A DNA stretch of 19,671 nucleotides from Bimuria novae-zelandiae CBS 107.79 (taxonomy: Eukaryota; Ascomycota; Dothideomycetes; Pleosporales; Didymosphaeriaceae), in contig ML976663.1 of NCBI GenBank assembly GCA_010015655.1, forward strand, positions 1-19,671. The letters run 5' to 3'. The number at the start of each line of letters is the position of its first letter. Position 1 is the stretch's first letter. The position numbers and the translations under genes are program-made. This document shows, in pieces, positions 9,412 through 18,477 of this stretch. Under the pieces are notes generated by a model. That model had not been told where the DNA came from and searched no databases. It saw nothing but the letters and a program-made list of their open reading frames with translations.

Positions 9412-10168
9412 GATGGGCTACAAATCTAACTGGACAGTGTATGGATTGGCGAAAGGTCTGCTATGTCGAAGAGATAAGATGGGTGACCAGATGCGCGAGA
9501 TCGAGGTGCAGCGACGATATACCTGGTCCAATACCAATAGCTTAAGTAAAAAATTCAGGGACAAGACGAGTGGTCTTCAAGCTTAGGGATGGTGGTATGC
9601 ACAGCTTGAAGAAGGTCTTACGCACAAGCGTAGCAGCGGATTCGGGGCCTTTACTCACTTGAGGATGTGCTGGTGGACTTACTTGTAAATCTGCTTAGGA
9701 CAAAAGACTTGAAGCATCTAGATCTGACATGTTGGGGCTTCTATCGATGACATGCTGCTGAATGAATACTACTATGGATTCGGTAACGCATCCGCGCTGA
9801 ACATTGTTTTAACACACAATCGACCAATCCCAAGGCTAGAGTTATAGAGAACAAATTTAATATACGAGAATGGCGCTACATTGGGCAGCGATGTGCACTG
9901 CCGGAGCCAGGGTGCGCTATATTGGGTTCAGGCTGAAGTGGCGATGTCGGGAACAGTCTGTTGATACACTAAACATCTCGCAGAGGGGTCTGGAACGGCA
10001 GATGCATGTGCTTGTGGTGTTCAAATAATGGAGACCTCGGTTTTGTTCTTTGATTCTAGAAAGAAATGCAGCCCAGTCGACCTCAATTGATCAAGCCACC
10101 AGCGAAGTCTATCGGACAGGCCTGGATCTCTCCGCACGCCTCTTCATTCCACTACCTCACGGGGTGAC
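9412..10168. other. Intergenic region with no supported gene
   Basis: Upstream region of the secreted-protein gene and 3' flank of the cytochrome-domain gene. A CCAAT motif (minus strand, 9449-9445) lies close upstream of the start at 9411. No long frames, RNA genes or repeats are visible. Confidence 0.6.
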
Positions 10169-10878
10169 TTATGCCTGAAAGCCCTGCTGAACCTTCGGTG
10201 TCGCCCAAGCTTTCCACGTAGCGAAGTCCTTACTCCGCGCCTTGACCAAATCAAAAGTGACCTGTCCTCGCGATGTATGCTTCGACACAGAGCTAGCAGC
10301 ATTCGCCTTGTTAGATGGTGCAGCCGAGTTGAGCGCGTAGCCAAGTACAGTAGTATTTGCGCTGGCCGCGAAAGTTGTTCCATCGGTTTGAATACACTTG
10401 GAACACAGAAACGTGTATGTCCAGTGCGTACTGTTGATATAGGTACCATTTGCAATGAGCGTCTGGGTGAAGGTGCCCGTTGCGATGAGAGGTGAGCCGT
10501 ATTGGCTGGGAAGTGTTAGTGGCTGTGGTGTATTGGTGGGAGTGAGTTCCTGAGGTCTCAGGAGGAGTTTACTTACGCTGTCTTCCTGAAGGAGCCCACG
10601 ATAGCCTGGCTGTTGGGCCATGCCAGCACCAACAAGGCGTTTTTCATCGGCCCTGCCAAGGAGACTCCGCTCCAACCCGTACCCTTCCCACCAATAGTGA
10701 CGATGACATCAGTGTTGCCGGTAGGGTCGTTGGGTAGCGCAAGTCCAAGGAAGTACCCCGTTGTATGCTGGTAGGCTTGAAAGGTGATGTTGGACTTTGC
10801 GTCGGTATACGGAGCCGCTGTTTGAGCAGCCGCAAGAGTGGCAATACCGCCAACGAGTAATGTGAGCAACTTCGTCAT
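10169..10878 (-). CDS. Stand-alone cellobiose-dehydrogenase-type cytochrome (heme b) domain protein, 212 residues, secreted
   Basis: Two exons, 10878-10577 and 10505-10169; the 71-nt intron begins GTAAGT at 10576 and ends CCCAG. The product has a signal peptide (about residues 1-19, A-A-A-Q) followed by one domain of the cellobiose dehydrogenase cytochrome type, with I-T-F-Q-A-Y, Y-F-L-G-L-A-L-P, G-W-S-G-V-S-L and G-P-M-K-N-A-L-L-V-L-A-W-P-N. The candidate axial heme ligands are Met78 and His177, a spacing of 99, close to the 98 of the known Met/His pair in cellobiose dehydrogenase. Cys135 and Cys138 (C-S-K-C) likely form the domain's disulfide. The flavin domain and any cellulose-binding module are absent, so this would be a free electron-transfer protein. 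Family members of this kind are thought to exchange electrons with extracellular oxidoreductases such as lytic polysaccharide monooxygenases; the partner here is unknown. The gene looks intact. Confidence 0.85.
10506..10576 (-). other. Intron of the cytochrome-domain gene
   Basis: A 71-nt intron with donor GTAAGT and acceptor CCCAG. It joins F-R-K-T-A to Q-Y-G-S-P-L in frame and restores the continuous family pattern. Confidence 0.85.
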
Positions 10879-10963
10879 GTTGCGATAGACCTAGAGGGTT
10901 TAGGCAGGCCTCGGGAGGTACTGCGTGGCTGGTCTCGAAGCATGACTTCGCGCTCATTCTCAA

Positions 10964-10974
10964 CCTTTTATATA
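10964..10974 (-). promoter_or_regulatory. TATA box of the cytochrome-domain gene
   Basis: TATATAAAAGG on the minus strand, 86-96 bases upstream of the start codon at 10878. Its match to the TATA consensus and its distance from the start are appropriate for a regulated fungal promoter. Confidence 0.65.
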
Positions 10975-10978
10975 TTTC

Positions 10979-11801
10979 TCATGTCCAGATGCGGGATCAA
11001 AGAACCTGTTGAGTAGCTGCCTGCAATGCGCTCGCGAGTACGAGGAGGTTGATTACGCGAAGTGTGTCCAGATCTCGCAGCTAATCCTCTCATTCGACCG
11101 CCCTAGTTGCTGCACTACCCGTACTGTGCCTCGGACGGCGCCCATCTCCTCGCAACGACTATCTCGTCCGATCGTAATCATGAACATAGATGGGTCATCA
11201 AGATTGCGTCGCGTGGGATTGGTGTGATGTACTTAGCAAAGCAAAGCTCAAATGCAAAAAAAAAAAAAAAAATCTCCAATTTCCGGGGTCTGTAAGGATC
11301 AAATGAGATTCGAGGGGAATTGTTTGGTAAATCTGGGTGAGATATATGAAGGCGGGTCGTAGATTGGAGAGGCTGCTTGTGACGAGCAGAATGAGGTCAG
11401 TTAGTGGTCGGCAGTCGTGTTCCTCGTTAAGTGTATCGAGCCTACATCCTAGAGATATTACAAAGGTCGTCGGACCGTTGCTACCGGGACTTTCGATGCG
11501 GTTGTAGCTTTCTCGCTTGTGTTTGGAGTCCATCATCGATGCGCCATTTAGCCGTTGGGATGACAAAGCGACGTCGCCTGCCAATGAAGACCTTCGCGAT
11601 TATGCTTGGACCACATCTTCCTTATATGCGATACCTTATACATGACCATACCTTAATCTCGAAAATCATGTCAAACTGGTGGTTTCACGCCAATCGCAAA
11701 AAAGGAAGCACATTGTACGCAAGCTGTGGTATCATATGGGTATCTCATTACTCACCTCACCACCCGTTTCATCTCAGTCATGTCCTTCATTTTCCCTCAT
11801 C
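10979..11801. other. Intergenic region with a 17-base A tract
   Basis: This lies between the promoter of the cytochrome-domain gene and the 3' end of Mediator subunit 1. It contains a run of 17 A at 11256-11272. Short frames (for example plus 11431-11985) look like chance openings or antisense of the Mediator gene. No feature beyond the A tract is supported. Confidence 0.55.
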
Positions 11802-13889
11802 TCAAGTCTCCTGTTCCTTCACGGCTTCCCGTCGAAGCCACTCCGCCCACACCCCGAGATCTCCACAAGTATCCAGCGCCCTTTCCAGCCGCTTCACCTT
11901 CTCCCGCAACTTGGCTAATCCGTCCATATCGACGTCTGCGCCCTCGCTCGTCTTACCAACCACCTCGGAATCCACAACGTTCTGATCGCTGATGGATATC
12001 TCCGCATTGTGGCCAATATCGACGACGAGATTGAGGGGTGAATGAGACGGTGTAAGACTGTGCATTGAGAGCAATTCATTGATGAGGGCGGAGGGATCGG
12101 CGGATGAAGCCGGCGAGGAGCACGAGGACAAGGGATGAGGGACGAGAATTGCGAGTTTCGGAGAGGGGTGGGTGTAAGCCAGTGTCAGATCAACCTGCAC
12201 CTCTGGTGTCTCGCCACGCTTCGGTGTGGTCGGCGGCGAGAGCGGTGGCTGATGCGGTGGCTGCTTGGGCGGTGCGTGCGCGCCGAAGACGTCCTGCACC
12301 AGCGAAGTGATGAAGGCGTATTGCCTGAATAATGGCAGCAACGCGATGAGCTGGCGCGGATGCTGGAAGGGGATGGATTCAACTGCGCGGGCGTACTCCA
12401 GTTTGGGGATGTAAAGCGTGTTGGCGTGTTTGGTGTGCGTTTCTTTTCCTTCTTTGTCTACGGCAAGGACGCTGGTGGTGCTGCGTACCTCGGGCGTGTG
12501 CCCGCCTGCTGTGACGGACATGCCGGGGTCTGTCTCTTCTGGTCGCAGTGCGAGGCCTACGAACGTTGTTGCGCGCAGGTCTTGCTGATCGTATGTTAGG
12601 CCTACTGATTGTATGATGGCGACGTAGAGTGTAAGTGGGACAATGATAGGCGGATTAAATTTTGCGACGAAGCGAATATTTGGCAAACGACCGGGCGCGT
12701 CGTCGATGTTCATTGCGTCGTGGTCGCCTGCTTGAGATGGGGATTCGAGGTACGTTGGTTTTGGCTCCAGCCAGGCAATCTTGCTTTGTGACGTGTTCAG
12801 GATAAGACTACTCATGTCTGCGTCTGGAGGCGCGTCCGGTGCCTTCTCGATATCGTCAGCTATCCAAGAGTCGGGAATGCGAATCGGCGTGTACATGGAT
12901 GAAGGCGAGGATTCGCATTCGATGGTGAGAGAGTAGATCTTGTTGTTGCCCGGATCCGCTTCTTCTGGATAGTCTTCTAATGCCTTGGAGTCCACATCGT
13001 CCTTCTCTTTCCCTTGTGCCGAGGTGGGTTGTGGTCCTTTCTTCGATATCAGATGCCGCCGGTCCATCCAATACTCCAAGCTCAGTCCCAGGCAGTATCC
13101 CGCATTCATCCTTGGCCTCCCGCTCTTCTTACACAGCACCTCTCTCTCCGCCTTGTGTCTCGCGTTTGGCGTGTTTTCCCCGATAAGCTCCAGCGCCAGC
13201 TTCTTCTCGTGTTCAAAAAGCTTCATCAGGCTTCTATGTATGCTAAGAATCGCCTTGTAACAGCCAATACCCGCGTTAGCCTCGCTCAATCTTTCCATGT
13301 TCAATAGCTTGTCCAGGTTGAGCGCAAATCGATCTAGCGTGGTATTGATTCTCCTCACACCCGGTGGCGACGCAAGACTCCTTCTGAGTATGCGGGATCC
13401 CGACGTCTTGTATACATCGTCGTCGTCATCCGCGACCTCCAGCTTCACGCTCGTCACTTGATCGAGCAGAATAGTGATGTCGCAAATCGCATTTGCACCT
13501 ATGACCAATGTCAGAACGATTGAGCCATCAGCGTTTGCACTCCGCTCAAGTTGGACTTGATCTTGTTTGCAAAGCGCCATGATGCCCTCTTCGCTCACTC
13601 GTCCTTTCTTCTTGTTGATCATGGCGATTATAGTCTCGAGACGGCGGCGGCGCTCGTCTTCGTCCGCGCGTCCCAGTTGGCTGGCGGTGAGCCCCAATGA
13701 AGACATGCCCATGCCGCTCATGGAGATACCCATGCCGCTCATGGAGATGCCCATGCCAACGCCACCTTCGCCAAGCATATTGAGAGGCGAGTCGAGCATG
13801 TTGAGGGGTGGGACGCTGCGCGGCGCGGGGGACGAGAGGTTGTGCAGGTGTTTCTGCGGCGTGTTTGTCGAAGGCGTGGGCGTCGCCAT
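11802..13889 (-). CDS. MED1: Mediator of RNA polymerase II transcription subunit 1, 695 residues
   Basis: This is the fungal Med1 family, a subunit of the middle module of the Mediator complex, which bridges transcription factors and RNA polymerase II in the nucleus. Diagnostic segments in order are D-E-D-E-R-R-R-R-L-E (76-85), K-G-R-V-S-E-E-G-I (95-103), the L-D-R-F-A-L-N-L-D-K-L stretch (185-195) and L-F-E-H-E-K-K (224-230). C-K-K-S-G-R-P-R-M follows at 253-261 and L-S-L-E-Y-W-M-D-R-R-H at 269-279. A Pro-rich stretch lies near 565-590, and a charged probable coiled coil occupies about 656-695. The N-terminal 75 residues are low complexity with a G-I-S-M-S-G-M repeat. Length fits the family (roughly 600-700) and no intron is needed. 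The start at 13889 (MATPTPS) precedes the low-complexity tail typical of family members. The upstream region is only 138 bp of native DNA before a degraded transposon block, which may limit or have altered its promoter. Confidence 0.92.
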   Translation of the reverse strand: MATPTPSTNTPQKHLHNLSSPAPRSVPPLNMLDSPLNMLGEGGVGMGISMSGMGISMSGMGMSSLGLTASQLGRADEDERRRRLETIIAMINKKKGRVSEEGIMALCKQDQVQLERSANADGSIVLTLVIGANAICDITILLDQVTSVKLEVADDDDDVYKTSGSRILRRSLASPPGVRRINTTLDRFALNLDKLLNMERLSEANAGIGCYKAILSIHRSLMKLFEHEKKLALELIGENTPNARHKAEREVLCKKSGRPRMNAGYCLGLSLEYWMDRRHLISKKGPQPTSAQGKEKDDVDSKALEDYPEEADPGNNKIYSLTIECESSPSSMYTPIRIPDSWIADDIEKAPDAPPDADMSSLILNTSQSKIAWLEPKPTYLESPSQAGDHDAMNIDDAPGRLPNIRFVAKFNPPIIVPLTLYVAIIQSVGLTYDQQDLRATTFVGLALRPEETDPGMSVTAGGHTPEVRSTTSVLAVDKEGKETHTKHANTLYIPKLEYARAVESIPFQHPRQLIALLPLFRQYAFITSLVQDVFGAHAPPKQPPHQPPLSPPTTPKRGETPEVQVDLTLAYTHPSPKLAILVPHPLSSCSSPASSADPSALINELLSMHSLTPSHSPLNLVVDIGHNAEISISDQNVVDSEVVGKTSEGADVDMDGLAKLREKVKRLERALDTCGDLGVWAEWLRREAVKEQET
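13708..13749. repeat. 21-bp tandem repeat inside MED1
   Basis: Two near-identical 21-bp units (CCCATGCCGCTCATGGAGAT plus A or G) with further partial units on both sides encode the G-I-S-M-S-G-M repeat at residues about 47-61. Such in-frame minisatellites vary in copy number between strains. Confidence 0.75.
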
Positions 13890-14027
13890 TGCTGCGGTTG
13901 GGGAGGGCGGTCGCAGTTCCTTGTCAGGTGAGGGATTATGGCGCTATCGCGAGCAGGAGGCGTAGCTTTGCGCAAGAGCATATGGATTCTTCAATGTCGC
14001 GGAACGCGACCATGGTAGCTTACGCTA
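13890..14027 (-). promoter_or_regulatory. Residual MED1 upstream region
   Basis: The only native sequence between the MED1 start codon and the transposon block. It has normal base composition, so RIP has not visibly leaked into it. No TATA box is evident. The core promoter must lie here or within the transposon. Confidence 0.45.
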
Positions 14028-14028
14028 C

Positions 14029-14052
14029 CCGTGCCCGTGCACCCAACGCGCG
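14029..14052 (+). repeat. Left terminal inverted repeat of transposon 1
   Basis: 24 bp, identical to the reverse complement of 16122-16145. GC-rich and unmutated, in contrast to the interior. Confidence 0.92.
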
Positions 14053-14329
14053 CCGTCGGCCAACGCGCGGAATTGGCCCTAGTTATCACCAGCAAACTTG
14101 GGGCCGTAGAGTCACATACAATAGTTGTTATCACTAGATTTTCTGGTAGAGTAATCTATAGGCCTATGCGACAGAATTTGCTACTAAAATTTACGTAGTT
14201 AAAGTATTTTATAGCCGTGGCTATTTACTATAGGTGCAGGTGCTAAGCATAGCTTATAAGTAACACTACTACTTTGCATAGCTATAGAACTATATTTCTA
14301 CCTCTTTTTAACCCCTTATTACTATAAGG

Positions 14330-16000
14330 CCTTGCGCTTACGTTTTTATATAGTCTAAGATCTATTTTAAGAGTTACGCTACTATTTTTTACGTGCTCTC
14401 TTAGCTTTGCGCGTATTAATAGCTTAGCGCTTTTTTATACGCTTCCTTTCTTACTCTTCCTTCTTTCTTACTACTATCTAGCGCTTCTCTTCTACAATTT
14501 ACTTCTTATACGCTATAGTAGTAGCCTTTAACTTTCTTACCTCTTCTTTTTAGAACTCCTCCTCTTCTGCCTTACGCTTTACTAACCTTATCCGTGTGCG
14601 CGCTTCTCGAAAGGAGCGAGGAGTCTACATTATGTATAGTCCCTAGTACTTATAGTGTTATAGCAAAGCTAGAGGCTTGCCTTGCTTTTCTCGCTTCCTC
14701 TTAGTAGTAAGAGCGTCTATTAGACCTTTATTTTCGCTCTTTATAAGGGTGTTTTAGATAGCTATATAGTAGAGCAATTACTAAATAATTAATATATCCT
14801 TCTTTATTACACCCCTTAACGCACGTCTTGCTACTTAATCTAGAACCTTCTACTATTCTTCTTTATAAATAGTAGCGTTAGAGTTGCTATCTTCTATAGT
14901 CTTGGAGTCGCTGTCCACAAACTTATCTAGTATAACGTTAGGGTTAAATAGGCTCACGCCCACTGCCTTAAAGGAGCTAAGTATATTTAATTTAGTAAAG
15001 CTAGCTACCTAGGCATCCTAGAATAGCGAGAAGAAGTCAGGCTTCTTTATTAGTACTAGGCCTTTATGCTTAAAGAGACGCTCTCCTAGCTTCTTTAAGT
15101 ATGCTATACTAAGAGGCTTAAATATTACTATATTAAGTGGCTAAAGCGTGTGCGTGCTGTGAGGTGGATAAATACCTATAAAAATCTTATACTAGTGGTA
15201 ATACTCTAAAAACTCTTTAGTTAGGTAACTCCTATAGCTATTTACGAGTAATAGGCAGTACTTTCTTTAAGCTTTAGATATAGTAAAGCGCTAGAACACC
15301 TATTATAGCTAAGCAAGACCTAGGCCGTCGTTACTCTAGCCACTAGGTAATACTCTAAAGAAGGCTATATATTCTCCCACCTTTATATCCTCTACCTAGG
15401 TGCTCTGAATATTCTAAGATTTAGCCAGATATATAAGACCTAGAGGAAGAGCAGATCTATTCGCGCACATATATGCTATAAGGCTTACCTACTTATAATT
15501 ACTATCCTATAGTATCTACCTAAAGGGTTTCTTCTTAAATTAACGCTTGCTAAAGATTCTCTTCTATTTACTAATAGCTCTAATTATAAAGCCTTTCTTA
15601 TCTATATTATATATATGCGCAGGCTCTATTTTATAAAATTTAATTTTATCGCGTAGCGCGTCGTAGTATAGCTTATACTTATTACTAGAGTTAGCGATGT
15701 AGCGTTGCCAGTCTATAAATATAGTAAATTAAAACGTAAGCTTATTATTATAATAATCTAGAAAGCGTGATACCTAGCTCTTAGAGACCTAATGCCTAGC
15801 GATATTTAAGGCAAAATCTTAAACCATCTCTCTTATAGGTAAGAGGTGTTCTTTTATAAGCTTATCTATATATTTTACAAGCTCTGCCTCCTCTTATAGG
15901 CTAAGGTTCTAACGCATTACTATATCCTCTTAGTAAGAATGCGCACTAAGCTCTACTTTACGCGTTAAAGTTAAGTAAATAACGCTATGCTTTTAAGCTA
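14330..16000 (-). pseudogene. Degraded DDE (DD35D) transposase of transposon 1
   Basis: One minus-strand frame reads through most of the element, interrupted almost only by TAG and TAA where glutamine or tryptophan is expected. It shows a Q-rich N-terminal DNA-binding part near 15900, Y-N-I-D-K-K-G-F-I-I (first catalytic Asp, about 15600), and then N-S-Y-R-S-Y where the family has D-G-H-G-S-H (about 15240). P-P-H-S-T-H-T-L and P-L-N-I follow, where the third Asp should be (about 15130), exactly 35 residues after the second. Every change in the second motif is a C-to-T or G-to-A transition. The C-terminal tail is basic and lysine/arginine-rich. Two of three catalytic Asp codons are lost, so the enzyme is dead. 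Boundaries are approximate. Confidence 0.85.
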
Positions 16001-16121
16001 TTTTTATTTATAAGATTTTCTTTCTTAAAGGTATACTTTTTGCTTCTGTAACTGCTTCGTTAATGCCTGTTATTATTGTTGTGCTGTGTTAGGATAAAAA
16101 AGTGTCATGTGGATAGTGTTC

Positions 16122-16145
16122 CGCGCGTTGGGTGCACGGGCACGG
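16122..16145 (-). repeat. Right terminal inverted repeat of transposon 1
   Basis: 24 bp, reverse complement of 14029-14052. It is followed at once by the TA shared with transposon 2. Confidence 0.92.
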
Positions 16146-16147
16146 TA
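16146..16147. other. TA dinucleotide shared by two adjoining transposons
   Basis: This TA is the right flank of transposon 1 and the left flank of transposon 2. It shows that one element inserted exactly into the target duplication of the other. Confidence 0.85.
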
Positions 16148-16191
16148 CCCTGCCGAGACAGTTAGTGCGCCGCGACACTAACGCGCCACCC
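16148..16191 (+). repeat. Left terminal inverted repeat of transposon 2
   Basis: 44 bp, matching the reverse complement of 18230-18273 with one mismatch (T here, C on the other arm), a RIP-type transition. Confidence 0.93.
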
Positions 16192-16237
16192 TAACAAATG
16201 TAGCACCTTAACTTTAACGCGCCGCATCTCCACCAAT

Positions 16238-18090
16238 ATAGATCCGATTAAGGCTGCAATCATCGCTATCAACTCACGAGAACCTGGAGAAACTTTCTTA
16301 TATAGAAAAATTACAAAAGAATTTAGTGTTGTGCGGTCAACATTAACGCGCTGGCATAGAGCGCCATGCAAGCGCGTACATAGCTACTATAGACTTGCTA
16401 AAATCTTAACTAATAATAAGAATCTAAGCTTCTATAGTATATATAGCGTTTTACTTAGAAAGGTCTACCCCCTACGCGTTAGATAATCTAAAACTTTGTA
16501 TTAATTATTACTAAAAAGGATATCTCTATATAATAGGTTAATTACTTTATTAGGCGCTACCCTAACTCCCTAATCTCGCGATAAACGACTAGGCTAGATA
16601 GTAATTACTATAACGCTAATTTAGGCGCAAGATATAAGCTCTACTTTAAGCTTTTATATAAGAAAATTATAAAGTATAGCATAGAGCCTCAGCATACCTA
16701 CAATATGGACGAAAAAGGCTTCCTACTCGGCATCACCGGCAGGTCAAAAAGGATCTTCGACAGGCCTATATATAAGAGTCGCCAAGTGAGGCAATCTATC
16801 CAGGATGGCAGTCGTGAGTGGATCTCGCTTATCGCATGTATATGCGCCGATAGATCTACTATTAATCTATTACTAATCTATCGATCTAACGCTAAGACTC
16901 TACAATTAAGCTAAGTTAAAGAAATTAATGTTAATTCTTATAGAGTCTTTATCACCTTATCAACCTCTAGATAGTTAAACAACGAGATAGGGCTTTAATA
17001 GCTAAAATAGGTGTTTAATCGCTATACTAAGGAGAAGGCTTAACAGTAGTAGTAACTCTTAGTTCTTAATAGGCATGGATCTCACGTTACTATAGATTTT
17101 ATTAACTACTGTGATTAGAAAAAGATCCTCCTTGCGATATTTCCCCCTCACGCCACTTATACGCTATAGCCTCTAGACGTTTATGTGTTTAAGTCTCTTT
17201 CTACCGCCTACTCTAACAAGCTCTCCGCATACCTGTATAAGAGTTAGGGGCTATTAATAATCGCTAAAAGAGACTTCTTTACACTATTCTAGAAGGCCTA
17301 AATAACGTTAGTTACGCCGCAATTAATTACTAAAGCTTTTAAGTATATAGGTATTTCGCCGCCAGATCCTACACTAATCCTTAGTTGATTTAATAGAGAT
17401 AAGTCTCTAAAATAAAGATTACGTAAAAGCTCTACTTTAGTACTTAGCGCGTCTAATTAGCGCAAAATTGATTAGCTTTTAAAGGTTATTATTAATACAG
17501 GGGGAGGTAATAAGGCCAAGAAGCTAAGTCGCACTATATACTTAATCTTTATATAAAAGTAGCTCCTAGAGCATGAGAATTAGGGGCTACGAGAAGCCCT
17601 CACAAACTAAAAACAGCGTTAAATAAAGGGCAGGACTCTACCTTTTAAGTAGCTAGATAAGTAGTATAGAGGATCTATTTTCTAGTTACCTGCCCACGTA
17701 TAGAGGGCGCGCGATTCTCTCAGCCAACAAAAGGCTAAAAAGCAATAACTACAACTCTAGAAAAGTAAGCAGAGAGAGATCTAGATAGTAAATAGGTAGC
17801 TTAAAGCTTGTCTACTATAAGAGAAGCGTATTACGCGTGTAGTAGCTAAAAATACGCGCGCTAAGAAGAAAGCTAATTAGGCTACTAAGTAATACTTTCG
17901 TTAATAGGCTCGTAAGGCTTAATAACAACTTTAAAAATGTCTTAAAATTACTAAAAAGGGAAGCTAGAATGCTTTAAAAGCTACTTATATAATTATAAAG
18001 AGGAAGAAGCCTACGCCAGCATCTATACGCGTTAATATAGTAATATTTACGCTATTAGCGCTAGCATCGCGCAGTAGCTAAATAATTAAA
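16238..18090 (+). pseudogene. Degraded DDE (DD35D) transposase of transposon 2
   Basis: The frame begins with ATA-GAT-CCG at 16238, where the family normally has Met-Asp/Glu-Pro, suggesting the start codon ATG became ATA by RIP. It continues as a helix-turn-helix of the psq/pogo type (S-R-E-P-G-E, then R-S-T-L-T-R-W-H-R). The first catalytic Asp lies in N-M-D-E-K-G-F-L-L-G (codon 16708-16710). The second motif reads N-R-H-G-S-H instead of D-G-H-G-S-H (Asn codon 17068-17070), and the third Asp is intact in P-L-D-V (17176-17178), giving DD35D spacing. Stops are TAG, TAA or TGA at positions where Gln, Trp or Arg fit. The tail is basic and charged. The C-terminal boundary is approximate. Confidence 0.87.
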
Positions 18091-18229
18091 ACACTAAGTA
18101 GATATTTATAATTTAACTAGCTAGTAATCTTTTATAGCTCTATAAAATCTTAACTCTAGAAAATTTCGCGATAAAAGCTTTTATGTAAAACTCTACAGCC
18201 TCATGTTGCTGGCTGCGGTGCTGGTGTTG

Positions 18230-18273
18230 GGGTGGCGCGTTAGTGTCGCGGCGCACTGACTGTCTCGGCAGGG
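18230..18273 (-). repeat. Right terminal inverted repeat of transposon 2
   Basis: 44 bp, pairing with 16148-16191 with one mismatch; followed by the TA target duplication at 18274-18275. Confidence 0.93.
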
Positions 18274-18477
18274 TAGTCATGTCTTGGCATGTTTTGATCA
18301 TACAGCAACACCGCGCAGTTGGGTCACAATAGAGAGTGTTCAAGTTCGGAGTGCAGCAAAATCGGAAATAAGCTTCATAGAGTATGCAAAAGCCGCTGGG
18401 GTATCATCCTAATAGTGCCTTCGATCCATACCAGGCCCAATTCCCTGAACGCCAAAGTTCAAATCCAGAGTAGAAAC

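Larger units (their letters stand above)
14028..16145 (-). mobile_element. Fot1/pogo-type DNA transposon 1, RIP-inactivated
   Basis: Bounded by a perfect 24-bp terminal inverted repeat, 14029-14052 (starts CCGTGCCCGTGCACCC) and 16122-16145, flanked by TA at 14026-14027 and 16146-16147, the target duplication of this superfamily. The left end has one extra C between the TA and the repeat. The left end also repeats CCAACGCGCG shortly inside the terminus. The interior is AT-rich and nearly devoid of CpA. It carries one broken transposase gene on the minus strand and abuts a second transposon on its right, sharing the TA. Confidence 0.9.
16148..18273 (+). mobile_element. Fot1/pogo-type DNA transposon 2, RIP-inactivated
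   Basis: 2126 bp, bounded by 44-bp terminal inverted repeats (16148-16191 and 18230-18273; starts CCCTGCCGAGACAG) that differ at one site by a T/C transition. It is flanked by TA at 16146-16147 and 18274-18275. The terminal repeats share no sequence with those of transposon 1 beyond the first bases, so it is a different family. It contains one broken transposase gene on the plus strand. RIP damage is uneven: the ends and a patch at about 16685-16850 are nearly untouched. Confidence 0.93.

Noticed and set aside
11431..11985. 184-codon plus-strand frame
   Set aside because: It partly overlaps the 3' end of MED1 in antisense and lacks any recognisable domain.
13567..13965. 132-codon plus-strand frame with a Met/Pro repeat
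   Set aside because: The repeat is the antisense reading of the 21-bp tandem repeat in MED1.
16705..16914. 69-codon plus-strand frame as an independent gene
   Set aside because: It is the part of the transposon 2 transposase that lies mostly in the RIP-free patch, not a separate gene.
14028..18273. The whole block as a single large transposon or a captured gene cluster
   Set aside because: Two complete pairs of distinct terminal repeats and two separate transposases with a TA between them show two elements; no cargo gene is present.
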